A DNA stretch of 64,000 nt, taken from NCBI RefSeq assembly GCF_021390155.1, contig NZ_CP089985.1, forward strand, positions 1,871,001 through 1,935,000, written 5' to 3'. The notes under the pieces were generated by a model. It saw only the letters and a list, made by a program, of their open reading frames with translations. It was not told the origin of the DNA and did no database searches. The DNA comes from Pseudomonas sp. HN11 (GTDB lineage Bacteria > Pseudomonadota > Gammaproteobacteria > Pseudomonadales > Pseudomonadaceae). Shown here piece after piece: positions 1-8,128 of this stretch (the first letter of the stretch is position 1; every line of letters begins with the position of its first letter). The position numbers and the translations under genes are program-made.

Positions 1-1
1 A

Positions 2-205
2 CGCCCGGCGTTTATCGCTGCGCTGAACAGCCTGGGGCAGGGCAGCGTGGTGCCTGCGCCGGGTGGGGTATTGATTCGAAATCCGGAAGGTGCGGTGCTG
101 GGGGCGATCGGGATCAGCGGGGATACGTCGGACATTGATGAGCAGTGTGCGATCACGGCGATCGAGGGGGTGGGGTTGATGGCGGATGCGGGGGTGTCTG
201 CCTAG
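2..205 (+). CDS. GlcG/HbpS-type (DUF336) protein, 3' end only
   Basis: The first 67 codons visible are the C-terminal part of a gene that begins before the window. The peptide contains PAPGGVLIRNPEG, GAIGISGDTSDIDEQCA and a short hydrophobic tail ending at TAG. This GAIGxSG...D..CA pattern is the end of the DUF336 fold found in GlcG and in haem-binding HbpS-like proteins, small proteins often encoded beside glycolate or other oxidoreductase genes. The partner genes lie outside the window, so the exact role cannot be given. The family call rests on the conserved C-terminal motif only. Confidence 0.7.
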   Translation, partial: RPAFIAALNSLGQGSVVPAPGGVLIRNPEGAVLGAIGISGDTSDIDEQCAITAIEGVGLMADAGVSA

Positions 206-224
206 TTTTTTGCTGATTTTTCTG

Positions 225-317
225 GCCCCTTCGCGAGCAAGCCCGCTCCCACATTGGACCGCATTCTCATGCTGGAACTCGATCAAGTGTGGGAGCGGGC
301 TTGCTCGCGAAGGGGGC
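225..317. repeat. REP pair (REPIN), inverted
   Basis: Two copies of the Pseudomonas REP sequence face each other. CCCCTTCGCGAGCAAGCCCG starts near 226, and its reverse complement GTGGGAGCGGGCTTGCTCGC starts near 289. They are separated by about 32 bases of unrelated sequence, so the whole can fold into one long hairpin. Such pairs are non-autonomous elements moved by RAYT transposases, and a RAYT remnant lies directly beside this one. It may also act as a transcript end for the gene finishing at 205. Confidence 0.9.
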
Positions 318-332
318 AACTCGGTCTCGCCC

Positions 333-790
333 CTACAACCAAACTGCATCCCACAGCGGATAGTCGCCAATCCGCTTCACCAGCCCCGCCCGCAGAGGAT
401 TGGCCACCACATACCGGGCCATCTTCACCAGATCATCTTCCTTGCGCAGCGCGCGGTCATGAAAGCTGGTTTGCCAAAGCCTGCCTCTGCGACCAGAAGC
501 ACCGTTCACGCTTCGGGTGCTTTTGGATTTTACCTGGCACATCAAATCGCCTAGTGAGCCTTTTTGTAGTCGACCAACCAGTGGAAATGGTCTGGCATCA
601 CTACCCAGGCCAAAGAGTTTGCCAGCCCTTGAGACTGAGCGAGTCTGAGTTGCCAGACCACTAATCGGCCTAGGTAAAAGTCACTGAATATCGGCGCACG
701 TTCGTGAGTATTGGTGGTGATCAGATAGATGCGATTGGGTTCGCTGAACCGCCCTATACGCAGGCGGTGTGAGTTGGCTAGATCAGGCAT
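333..790 (-). pseudogene. REP-associated tyrosine transposase (RAYT), frameshifted
   Basis: The N-terminal part (790 down to 551) contains RIGRFSEPNRIYLITT and the Y1/HUH signature MPDHFHWLV. The C-terminal part (545 down to 333) contains QVKSKSTR, GRLWQTSFHDRALR and VVANPLRAGLVKRIGDYPLW, all typical of RAYT proteins of about 150 residues. The two parts are in different frames. The break is in an A-run: TAC AAA AAG GCT CAC TAG reads into a stop, while slipping back one base gives GSLGDLM and continues the family sequence. A one-base loss is the simplest explanation; -1 frameshifting is the alternative. I take the ATG at 790 because family similarity begins there. REP sequences lie on both sides (225-317 and 849-864), as expected for a RAYT locus. 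Confidence 0.8.
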
Positions 791-848
791 TCCTTGGCCT
801 CTCTTCAGATGGTGTCCTGAGAGGCTAGATCTCGATGGCTGATGCTGA

Positions 849-864
849 CTTGCTCGCGAATGGC
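849..864. repeat. Partial REP sequence
   Basis: CTTGCTCGCGAATGGC matches the inner half of the REP consensus but lacks the GTGGGAGCGGG arm. It sits just upstream of the RAYT remnant and marks the other side of that REP-RAYT unit. Confidence 0.6.
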
Positions 865-881
865 ACAGGCACCGCGGTGTA

Positions 882-1487
882 TCAGTCCGGCTCACACCCC
901 TTCAACACCAGCCGAATGATCGTCTGCGCCGCGGCCTCATAATCCGCTTCATCCAGCTTGGCCTTCCCGGTCACCGCCGAGATCTGCCAGTCAAAATCCG
1001 CATAGGTCTGTGTGGCCGCCCAGATGCTGAACATCAAGTGGTTGGGGTCAATCGCCGCGATCAGGCCGCGATCTACCCAGTCCTGGATACAGGCGATGTT
1101 GTGCTTGGCCTGGGCGTTCAGCTGTTCAACCTGATCCGCACTGAGGTGCGGGGCGCCGTGCATGATTTCGCTGGCAAAGACCTTGGAGGCAAATGGCAGG
1201 TCGCGGGAGATGCGGATTTTCGAGCGGATGTAGTTGCTCAGTACGACCAAGGGTTCGCCATCCGGATTGAACGGCGTGGAGGCCGCCAGGATCGGCTCGA
1301 TAATGCTTTCGAGCACCTCGCGGTAGAGGTTGTCCTTGGACTTGAAGTAATAGTAGACGTTGGGCTTGGGCAGCCCTGCCTTGGCGGCGATGTCACTGGT
1401 TTTGGTCGCGGCGAAGCCCTTGTCGGCAAACTCCTCGCTCGCCGCCCGCAGGATTTTTTCTTTGTTGCGCTCGCGAATACTGCTCAT
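882..1487 (-). CDS. TetR-family regulator, RutR-like C-terminal domain
   Basis: This 201-residue protein has an N-terminal TetR helix-turn-helix: the segment TSDIAAKAGLPKPNVYYYF at about 31-49 is the recognition region. The C-terminal part contains RDLPFASKVFASEIMHGAP and SIWAATQTYADFDWQ, which resemble the ligand-binding domain of RutR, the pyrimidine-sensing TetR protein of enteric bacteria. The ATG at 1487 is preferred over upstream in-frame starts because MSSIRERNKEKIL begins the first TetR helix. No rut genes lie next to it, so the ligand and targets are unknown. Confidence 0.85.
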   Translation of the reverse strand: MSSIRERNKEKILRAASEEFADKGFAATKTSDIAAKAGLPKPNVYYYFKSKDNLYREVLESIIEPILAASTPFNPDGEPLVVLSNYIRSKIRISRDLPFASKVFASEIMHGAPHLSADQVEQLNAQAKHNIACIQDWVDRGLIAAIDPNHLMFSIWAATQTYADFDWQISAVTGKAKLDEADYEAAAQTIIRLVLKGCEPD

Positions 1488-1621
1488 AAACCAGAGGTTT
1501 CCTTGCCATGACAGGCGGTTGCGCATGGTAGCACCGGCCATCCGCGTGCCTCAACAATCTGCCCATAACGCCCTGCGCCGCGCTATGCTCGCTCGATCTC
1601 CCCCTTACGGATACTTGATTC

Positions 1622-2539
1622 ATGGCAGGAAGCAGCTTGTTGGTGTTGATCGACGATATCGCCGCGGTACTCGATGACGTCGCCCTGATGACAAAAATGG
1701 CGGCCAAGAAGACCGCCGGTGTGCTGGGTGACGATCTTGCGCTCAATGCCCAGCAGGTCTCCGGTGTGCGCGCCGAGCGGGAAATCCCGGTGGTGTGGGC
1801 GGTGGCCAAGGGCTCGTTTATCAATAAGTTGATCCTGGTGCCTACCGCGCTGTTGATCAGCGCCTTCGCCCCGTGGGCAGTGACGCCACTGTTGATGCTG
1901 GGCGGTGCCTACCTGTGTTTCGAAGGATTCGAGAAACTCGCGCATAAGTTCCTGCGCAGTAAGACCGAGGACCAGGCCGAACACGCGCAATTGGTCGAAG
2001 CCGTGGCCGACCCGGCCACCGATCTGGTGGCCTTTGAAAAGGACAAGATCAAAGGCGCAATCCGCACCGACTTTATCCTCTCGGCGGAAATCATCGCCAT
2101 CACCCTTGGCACCGTGGCCGACGCGCCGTTGATGCAGCAGGTGGTGGTGCTGTCGGGCATTGCGATCGTCATGACCGTGGGCGTGTACGGGCTGGTGGCG
2201 GGTATCGTCAAACTTGACGACCTGGGGCTGTGGTTGACCCAGAAGCCGGGCCAGATGGCACGCCGTATCGGCGGTGCAATTTTGCGCGCCGCGCCGTACA
2301 TGATGAAAAGCCTGTCGGTGATCGGCACGGCGGCGATGTTCATGGTCGGCGGCGGGATTCTCACCCATGGCGTGCCGGTGGTGCATCATTGGATCGAGAC
2401 GGTCAGCCAGAACACCGGGGGACTGGCGTGGTTGATGCCGACGTTGTTCAACGCGGTGGCTGGGATTATTGCCGGTGCGCTGGCGTTGACGCTGGTGTTG
2501 GCTGGCGGCAAGGTTTGGCGAGCGGTTAACCCTGGGTAA
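1622..2539 (+). CDS. DUF808 family inner-membrane protein (YedI-like)
   Basis: This 305-residue protein opens with [19 protein letters not shown], followed by [20 protein letters not shown], the hallmark start of the DUF808/YedI family. Several hydrophobic segments follow, at roughly 70-95, 155-190, 220-245 and 270-300, so it is an integral inner-membrane protein. Length is normal for the family. The biochemical function of the family is not established. It is a stand-alone gene divergent from the TetR regulator; the 134-base gap could carry promoters for both. Confidence 0.85.
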   Translation: MAGSSLLVLIDDIAAVLDDVALMTKMAAKKTAGVLGDDLALNAQQVSGVRAEREIPVVWAVAKGSFINKLILVPTALLISAFAPWAVTPLLMLGGAYLCFEGFEKLAHKFLRSKTEDQAEHAQLVEAVADPATDLVAFEKDKIKGAIRTDFILSAEIIAITLGTVADAPLMQQVVVLSGIAIVMTVGVYGLVAGIVKLDDLGLWLTQKPGQMARRIGGAILRAAPYMMKSLSVIGTAAMFMVGGGILTHGVPVVHHWIETVSQNTGGLAWLMPTLFNAVAGIIAGALALTLVLAGGKVWRAVNPG

Positions 2540-2677
2540 TGATCATGCAAGGAATGCTTCTTGAATAAATTGGCCAACGCTTGCCGTGAATGAAGTGCGC
2601 GCGACCCTCTTTATGAGCGACCGAGCGCTTGAACGTTGTTAAGCGCTGGTCAATAGAGGAGGGCGGGTACGACTATC

Positions 2678-3169
2678 TTAAGGCAGAGCGCTATAGCCGT
2701 TTTTACTGAAGTTGTCTAATAGTCGCGCTTCGCTGCCCTCAATCGTATGCACGGTCCTGAATCCGGCACTACTAAAGTTTCTGATAGGGCTGAAGCCATC
2801 TATTCTATTGTTGTTAGAATCCGCAGCGGATGAGTTGTGTTGGTCGATATACTTAAGTACACGCTCTGCATTGGCTGCTATATCGGCCCTCTGCTGCGGT
2901 GGTAGGTTTGGATCGTTCCAATCACCCCCCACCTGCTGTTGAAAGCGTTTATACATGTCCGTCTTTTTATTTAAGTTTCCAAAAATCGGATTGTCCGTGA
3001 TTTGCATGACTGAGCGATGATCTCCTGGAGCCCTTCCTTCATTGTGAGTTGGCTTCTCCAAGGGCGTTGGATGGGCCGATGAGGTTTCCGGTGGCGTGCT
3101 GAGCGCTGTTGCATGTCCAAATTGGGAAGCTCCATGGGACCACGGACTGTTTTGAAGAATAGTTGACAT
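2678..3169 (-). CDS. Hypothetical protein, AT-richer orphan
   Basis: This 163-residue protein has no signal peptide or membrane segment. The N-terminal third is rich in Ser, Thr, Pro, His and Gly (residues 1-50) and looks disordered. The rest is more ordered and contains ITDNPIFGNLNKKTDMYKRF, NLPPQQRADIAANAERVLKY and a C-terminus ending NFSKNGYSALP. The ATG at 3169 has a good ribosome site (AGGA, 8 bases upstream). The gene and its flanks (2540-3300) are visibly poorer in GC than the neighbours, suggesting transfer. A flexible polar N-terminus before a compact domain would fit a secreted effector, but I cannot assign a family and see no secretion genes nearby. Confidence 0.6.
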   Translation of the reverse strand: MSTILQNSPWSHGASQFGHATALSTPPETSSAHPTPLEKPTHNEGRAPGDHRSVMQITDNPIFGNLNKKTDMYKRFQQQVGGDWNDPNLPPQQRADIAANAERVLKYIDQHNSSAADSNNNRIDGFSPIRNFSSAGFRTVHTIEGSEARLLDNFSKNGYSALP

Positions 3170-3420
3170 GTTTTTTCCTGTGTGGGTTTTAGTGCGCGTG
3201 AGTTATCGGATTCTTTCATAAGCTGATGTGGGCTTTTCTATATGTGTTGTAGGCAGCCAGAACAGTTCCAAGGTGATTTTGGCTACACAGCATCCAATTG
3301 TTTTTTTATATTTCTGTTTTAGCGCCCAAGGAATGCCAGACACAGCGCGGGGATCGCGCAGGGGACGGATTTACTTCTGACCTCCTCTCACTGGCGGTGC
3401 AAGCGCACATTTGCCACGCC

Positions 3421-3456
3421 CAAAAAAAAGCCGCCCTGACATTTCAGGGCGGCTTT
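3421..3456 (-). terminator. Rho-independent terminator of the hydrolase-mlaA operon
   Basis: On the minus strand an 11-base GC-rich stem (AGCCGCCCTGA with TCAGGGCGGCT, loop of 4) is followed by eight T residues. It begins 16 bases after the mlaA-like stop codon. Confidence 0.9.
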
Positions 3457-3471
3457 GAAGGGCTTATTTGT

Positions 3472-4260
3472 TTACTCGGCAATCTGCAACTTACGCGACT
3501 CCGTATAGATATACCGCACCTTCTCATATTCGAATGGCGAGTTCATCTGACCATAGCGGAAGCTGGTCTGGTAGCGTTTGTCCACTGCGCGCAAGGCCCA
3601 GATTTCCGGGTGGTTGGAGCTGACCTCGGAGACGTTGAGGAAGTTGATCTGTGACTCGGCGCTGTAGTCCACCAGCAGGCCGGTGGTGTCGCGCAAGTTC
3701 GACGGACCAAAGATCGGCAGCACCAGATAGGCGCCGCCCGGTACACCGTAGAAGCCAAGGGTCTGGCCGAAGTCTTCGCTCTGGCGCGGCAGGCCCATGG
3801 CGGTGGCAGGGTCCCAGAGGCCGGCGATGCCAATGGTGGTGTTGACCAGCAGGCGGCCAGTGGTTTCCAGGGAGCGGTGGCCCTTGAGCTGTAGCAGGCT
3901 GTTCAACAAGTTGGGCACGTCGCCCAGGTTGTTGAAGAAGTTGCTCACGCCGGTGCGCAGGAAGCTCGGCGTGACGTAGCGATAACCGTCGACCACCGGC
4001 AGGAACACCCATTGGTCGAAGCGGTAGTTGAAGTGGTACACGCGACGGTTCCACGCTTCCAGCGGGTCGTACACATTGAGCGCGGTGAGTGTCGAACGCT
4101 CAAACTCGCGCTGGTCCAGGCCCGGGTTGAACTTGAGCTTGGTCAGTGGCTCTTTGAAGCCATCGGCGTCGACCTTGACCGGCTCGTGGGCCTTGCTGTT
4201 GTCGGCATTGGCCACGCCTGCGCACATCAAGGCAGCAAGCAGCAGAAGATATTTAGCCAC
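3472..4260 (-). CDS. mlaA: MlaA/VacJ-family protein
   Basis: This 262-residue protein is of the MlaA (VacJ) family. In the retrograde phospholipid pathway, MlaA works with porins at the outer membrane to remove mislocalised phospholipids and pass them to MlaC. Family motifs visible are DPLEAWNRRVYHFNYRFDQW, GVSNFFNNLGDVPNLLNSLL, LVNTTIGIAGLWDPA and LPRQSEDFGQTLGFYGVPGG. The start is GTG at 4260 with GGAG upstream, and it overlaps the upstream hydrolase gene by 8 bases, so translation is probably coupled. The N-terminus has a signal peptide with cleavage likely after VANA. Cys13 is preceded by ALM, not a normal lipobox, so lipidation is doubtful. Confidence 0.85.
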   Translation of the reverse strand: MAKYLLLLAALMCAGVANADNSKAHEPVKVDADGFKEPLTKLKFNPGLDQREFERSTLTALNVYDPLEAWNRRVYHFNYRFDQWVFLPVVDGYRYVTPSFLRTGVSNFFNNLGDVPNLLNSLLQLKGHRSLETTGRLLVNTTIGIAGLWDPATAMGLPRQSEDFGQTLGFYGVPGGAYLVLPIFGPSNLRDTTGLLVDYSAESQINFLNVSEVSSNHPEIWALRAVDKRYQTSFRYGQMNSPFEYEKVRYIYTESRKLQIAE

Positions 4261-5551
4261 GGAAGAACTCCAGCATGGCGTCGGCGTTGACGCGGTAATT
4301 GAGGTTGCCGCAATGGCCGCCCAGGGGGTAGACGGTCAAGCGATCGCCGAAGGTTTTACGCAGGAAGCCAAGGTCGCCCGGGCCGAGGATCACGTCGTCG
4401 GCGTTGTGCATGACGGCGATTTTCGGGCTGGTGTGCAGGTAATCCTTAAGGGCGTACAGGCTGACCTGGTCGACCAGTTGCAACAGGCTGCCGCCATCGG
4501 AGCGGGCGCGCCACATCGGGATCACTTGCTCGGTGAGGTAGCAATCGAAGTCGCACTGCAGCGCACGCTTGAGGAACGGCGTGAGGCTGGTGCTTTCAGT
4601 GATCGGGTATTTCGGCGGGATGATCAAGCCGCGCCGGTTGATCAGGTCCGAAGTAAAGGCAATGTCGGCCGCCGAGAAGCGGAACGAAGTGCCGATCAAC
4701 ATGGCCATCTGTTCGTTGGTCAGGTGCTGCTTGGATTGCTGGAAGTCGTAAAGCAGGGCGTCGTTCAGGTCGATGTAGCCCTTTTGCTGGAAATAGCGGG
4801 TCAGTTTGTTCAACACCAGCTCATAAAAAGTAGTGGTGTTGTTGATGCCCTTGACCTCGGTCTGCACCAGCTTGTCGAGGTTGGTGATCGAGGTGTAGAG
4901 GTTGACTGGCGGGTTCAGCAGCAAGACTTTCTTGAAGTTGAAACTGCGGCGGGTCTCGTCGAGCTTGCTGATGAACGCCGCATCCAAGGCGCCAAGGCTG
5001 TAGCCGGTGAGGTAGAAGTCGGTCACCGGCAGGGAGGCGTTCTGCGCGCGCACGGCTTGCATCACGCGGTACATGTCTTCGGCGTCTTCCTGGGTGATAC
5101 CTGGGGTGGCGAAGCGCGAAGCGGCGCTGATAAAGTCGAAGCTGGTGGGCGACGACAGTTGCACCACGTGGTAGCCGGCCTGGTAATACAGTTTTTTCAG
5201 GTATTCGTTGATGCTGCTGTCGAAGCGCGCACCGGTACCCGCGATCAGGAAGATCAGCGGCGCGGCGCGATCCTGCTTGGCGATGCGGTAGGTGAGTTTC
5301 TTCACCGCCCAGAAGTTGTCCGGCAGGCTGAATTCGCGCTCGGGACGCATGTTCAGGGTGTAGTCGGACTGGTTGATCTCGTCATCGCTCGGCAATTTTG
5401 GCCGAAGGTCAGGCGGGGTGGTGGCGATGGTGGCTTCAAACGGGTTGGTCAAAGGGTAGCCATAGCTGGCTTGGTCAATATCGACGGCCAGTGCTGACGC
5501 ACTCAGAAAAAGGCTGCCCAGTAAGGCAGCACAGCGCAAGGAACGGAGCAT
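4253..5551 (-). CDS. Exported alpha/beta hydrolase, partner of mlaA-like gene
   Basis: This 432-residue protein has a signal peptide (hydrophobic residues 6-22, cleavage after ALA). The hydrolase core shows PLIFLIAGTGARFDSSINEY, then the nucleophile elbow FYLTGYSLGALDA (GYSLG, Ser nucleophile), a likely acid in HNADDVILGPGD and the catalytic His in PLGGHCGN. It is therefore a periplasmic serine hydrolase, possibly an esterase or lipase. It is the first gene of an operon with the MlaA-like gene, which it overlaps by 8 bases; a lipid substrate is a reasonable inference but not shown. Homologues are sometimes labelled protein kinases; I see no kinase motif. Confidence 0.75.
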   Translation of the reverse strand: MLRSLRCAALLGSLFLSASALAVDIDQASYGYPLTNPFEATIATTPPDLRPKLPSDDEINQSDYTLNMRPEREFSLPDNFWAVKKLTYRIAKQDRAAPLIFLIAGTGARFDSSINEYLKKLYYQAGYHVVQLSSPTSFDFISAASRFATPGITQEDAEDMYRVMQAVRAQNASLPVTDFYLTGYSLGALDAAFISKLDETRRSFNFKKVLLLNPPVNLYTSITNLDKLVQTEVKGINNTTTFYELVLNKLTRYFQQKGYIDLNDALLYDFQQSKQHLTNEQMAMLIGTSFRFSAADIAFTSDLINRRGLIIPPKYPITESTSLTPFLKRALQCDFDCYLTEQVIPMWRARSDGGSLLQLVDQVSLYALKDYLHTSPKIAVMHNADDVILGPGDLGFLRKTFGDRLTVYPLGGHCGNLNYRVNADAMLEFFRG

Positions 5552-5787
5552 GACTTAATCCCTAGGAGGAAACGTGCTTGATGAAGGTCGCAGGCTATGA
5601 CCACCGCCCAGTCGCCGAAGTGCCAGTACTCGGCACGAAAAGTCGGAAAATAACGCCGGAATCGGGGTAATAGTAGCGAGAAGATACACTTTGCCACGCT
5701 TCGGTGAACACTAATTGTGTATATGCGTCTTGCTAACGGCCGCCGGAGCATTAAGCTGAGCGCCGTTTTTGCCTATCGGAGTACCCC

Positions 5788-6156
5788 ATGACCCGTCGTT
5801 TGCCACTGATTTTGTTGCTTATTGCACTGCCGCTGTGGCTGGCCGCCAGTTACGCTGCGCGCTACGGCTTTATGGAAGATGGTCGGTGGGTAGGCATCTG
5901 CGCGGATGAGGCCAGCCGCTGGGAATGCCAGCTGCGTTCGAACCTGGGCTTGATGATTCACTTCAAGGTGCTGGGCTGGGCGGCATTGATTACCTCGGTA
6001 CTGGCGTTTTTCGTACCGGGTCGGGTGGGGTGGGGGTTGGCGGTGCTGGGGATGGTATTCGGTCTGCCAGCGCTGGCGTTGTACAACACCACGTTTGCGG
6101 TGTTTGCGGTGGTGGTCGCGGGGTTGCGGTTGGTCAGGAAGCCTCGCATGGCCTGA
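5788..6156 (+). CDS. Small inner-membrane protein, unknown
   Basis: This 122-residue protein has three or four hydrophobic segments (about 5-24, 55-75, 79-97 and 98-115) and a polar stretch with two Cys (CADEASRWECQ) between the first and second, likely periplasmic and possibly disulfide-linked. No family is recognised. It stands alone, followed by a REP pair, and is divergent from the hydrolase operon across a 236-base gap that would hold both promoters. Confidence 0.65.
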   Translation: MTRRLPLILLLIALPLWLAASYAARYGFMEDGRWVGICADEASRWECQLRSNLGLMIHFKVLGWAALITSVLAFFVPGRVGWGLAVLGMVFGLPALALYNTTFAVFAVVVAGLRLVRKPRMA

Positions 6157-6163
6157 TAGGGTC

Positions 6164-6240
6164 CCTTCGCGAGCAGGCCCGCTCCCACATTGAATTGTGA
6201 ACACTGTCAAAATGTGGGAGCGGGCCTGCTCGCGAAAGCG
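6164..6240. repeat. REP pair (REPIN), inverted
   Basis: CCCTTCGCGAGCAGGCCCGC and its inverted partner GTGGGAGCGGGCCTGCTCGC are separated by about 22 bases. Both arms carry the same variant (GGCC in place of GCTT-type), so they have changed together and keep the hairpin paired. It fills the space between two convergent genes. Confidence 0.9.
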
Positions 6241-6243
6241 GTT

Positions 6244-7797
6244 TTAAGTCCTGCGCACCCGCAAGCAACGCCACAAAGCCACGACCATGAGCAGGCTAGC
6301 CATCGCCCAACCCCACGCCTGCTGGTTCAACAACCCTTCACGGTACAATTGTGGCGCAATGCCCGCACCGATGATAAACGCCAACAGCGCAATCTCCCGA
6401 CGCGGTCCGGTCACCGGACGTATCAGATAAACCAGGGCCGGCAATACCAGCGCCGCACTCGGGAAGCTGCGGTAACGCGGATCAAACACCAACGCCAGCA
6501 TCATCACCGCACCCGCAAATCCGGTAATCGCCACCAGCCAGCCTGCGCGCCGCTCCAGCCAGTTGAACGCCCGCTCACGCCAACCTTCCTGTGCACTCAA
6601 GGCCAAGGCCGCATGAGCCAGCACCAGCAGGTTCAACACCAACAGCAACCCAGCCCACACCCATTCATCATTGAAACGCGCAGTCACGCGCGTCAGCTCG
6701 GCCCAGGTGCCGATGGAGCAAGCCGCCAACGCGCCCAACAGCGGAAGGGTAATGGCGGCACGGGTGCTGCGTACACGACCACCCAGCACCAGAGTGCCCA
6801 GCAGGATAATCCCGCCGACGCCCAGCCACAGCGGCCAGTACGGCACGTTGCTCACTGGCCCGGCGAGGATGCTCTTGTCCTGGCGATCGGCATCAAAAAG
6901 GCCCCAGTAGCCGCCCACGGCGCCTTCGCTGGCGCGTTTCCAGGGTTGGTCAAACGCTTCGATCAGGTTGTAGTGCCAGCCATTGGCCTCGGCCATAGCC
7001 ACAAAACCACGCATGAACTTCGCTTCGTTGACCCTGCTTGGTACAGCGGTTTCACGTTGGCGACCTTCGCTGGGCCAACCGGTTTCGCCTATAAGGATGT
7101 CCTTGGGGGCAAACTTGTTGCCAAAAGTCTGGCGCACATCGCCCACATGCTTGAGGGCCTGGTCAATGCCCGACGGATCATCTTCCCAGTACGGCAGCAA
7201 GTGGATGGTGAGGAAATCCACCGCCGGAGCGATTTCCGGGTGTTGCAGCCAGAACTCCCACACATCTGCATAGGTCACCGGCTGCTTGATCCGGCTTTTG
7301 ACGGTCTGGATCAGCTTCACCAGTTGTGCGGCGGTGACTTCTTTACGCAGCAGCGCTTCGTTGCCGACGATCACCGAGGTCACTACGTCAGGGTTGGCGT
7401 TTGCTGCAGTGATCAATGTTTCGATTTCTTTCTCGGTCGCCACCGCGTCACTGCTGACCCACGCGCCGGCCATCACCTTCAGCCCATGTTTGCGTGCCAT
7501 GCTTGGCAATGCTTCCAGGCCAACCATGGTGTAGGTGCGCACGCACTCAAAGCGGGTGGCCAGCAGGGCCAGGTCGGTGTCCATGCGTTCCGGGCGCAGT
7601 GTGAATGGCTGGTCAAACGGAGATTGGTCTTTATCGAACGGCGTGTAGGACGCGCACTGCATCTTGTGCGTGGCACTGGCGACATCGGGCAGCACTACGG
7701 GGCGGCCGAGGCCATACCAGTAGCCGATCAGGGCCAGCAGGCCGAGGAGCAAGGCGCAGAAATAGGGCAGGGCAGGGAAGCGGGCAGTCGCAGGCAT
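6244..7797 (-). CDS. GH17 family beta-glucan transferase/glucosidase, membrane bound
   Basis: This 517-residue protein has an N-terminal membrane segment (about 10-30), a periplasmic GH17 TIM-barrel (about 45-310) and a C-terminal block of about seven membrane helices (325-515). Catalytic residues fit GH17: acid/base Glu147 in VIVGNEALLR and nucleophile Glu238 in LIGETGWPSEG. Pseudomonas and Azotobacter GH17 proteins of this architecture are known as beta-1,3-glucan-elongating or branching transglycosylases. It may therefore modify periplasmic or surface glucans. The gene stands alone with the ATG at 7797; its 3' end is 4 bases from a REP pair. Confidence 0.82.
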   Translation of the reverse strand: MPATARFPALPYFCALLLGLLALIGYWYGLGRPVVLPDVASATHKMQCASYTPFDKDQSPFDQPFTLRPERMDTDLALLATRFECVRTYTMVGLEALPSMARKHGLKVMAGAWVSSDAVATEKEIETLITAANANPDVVTSVIVGNEALLRKEVTAAQLVKLIQTVKSRIKQPVTYADVWEFWLQHPEIAPAVDFLTIHLLPYWEDDPSGIDQALKHVGDVRQTFGNKFAPKDILIGETGWPSEGRQRETAVPSRVNEAKFMRGFVAMAEANGWHYNLIEAFDQPWKRASEGAVGGYWGLFDADRQDKSILAGPVSNVPYWPLWLGVGGIILLGTLVLGGRVRSTRAAITLPLLGALAACSIGTWAELTRVTARFNDEWVWAGLLLVLNLLVLAHAALALSAQEGWRERAFNWLERRAGWLVAITGFAGAVMMLALVFDPRYRSFPSAALVLPALVYLIRPVTGPRREIALLAFIIGAGIAPQLYREGLLNQQAWGWAMASLLMVVALWRCLRVRRT

Positions 7798-8128
7798 GGT
7801 CGGCTTATCTGGAGAGCAAAGGCGCGCATCTTACCCGGATTTGGCCTGTCCCAGTGGGGCAGCATAATTTTGACATGCAAAGTTCGGGCGGGATTTTGAC
7901 GTCAAGTCCTACAAAGCTTCCTACTGGCTATGTGATGTCGTTTCTTGCTTGCATGAGGTCGCTGACAGAGCAGGTCGAAGGTCCCGGCAGGTTGATGATC
8001 CAAGTGTCAGCACTCCACTGATGTCACTGCAACCGGATCGATGCGCGTGAAGGGGGCGCGGTGCACCACATAACAACAGGTTGACGTCGCTCGGCATCCG
8101 CCGGGCGCAGCACTTTCGGGGAAGTACT
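7798..8128. other. Intergenic region without a recognisable gene
   Basis: This 331-base divergent gap lies between the GH17 gene and the binding-protein gene. Open frames here are short, lack ribosome sites or overlap known genes. The only clear signal is the ribosome site GGGGAAG before the ATG at 8129. It presumably carries the promoters of both genes; I could not identify them with confidence. Confidence 0.5.

Noticed and set aside
556..562. Programmed -1 frameshifting in the RAYT gene
   Set aside because: The frame relation fits, but the slippery site is C AAA AAG and RAYT genes are normally single-frame, so a simple base loss is more likely. Kept as an alternative in the findings.
2971..3219. 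82-codon minus-strand frame overlapping the start of the orphan gene
   Set aside because: Out of frame with the better ORF, which has the AGGA ribosome site and a longer, more protein-like sequence.
4028..5497. 489-codon plus-strand frame opposite the hydrolase gene
   Set aside because: Shadow frame; low-complexity Val/Glu/Gln content and no start signal.
6190..7899. 569-codon plus-strand frame opposite the GH17 gene
   Set aside because: Begins inside a REP and is the reverse of a clear glycosidase gene; Gln/His-rich shadow.
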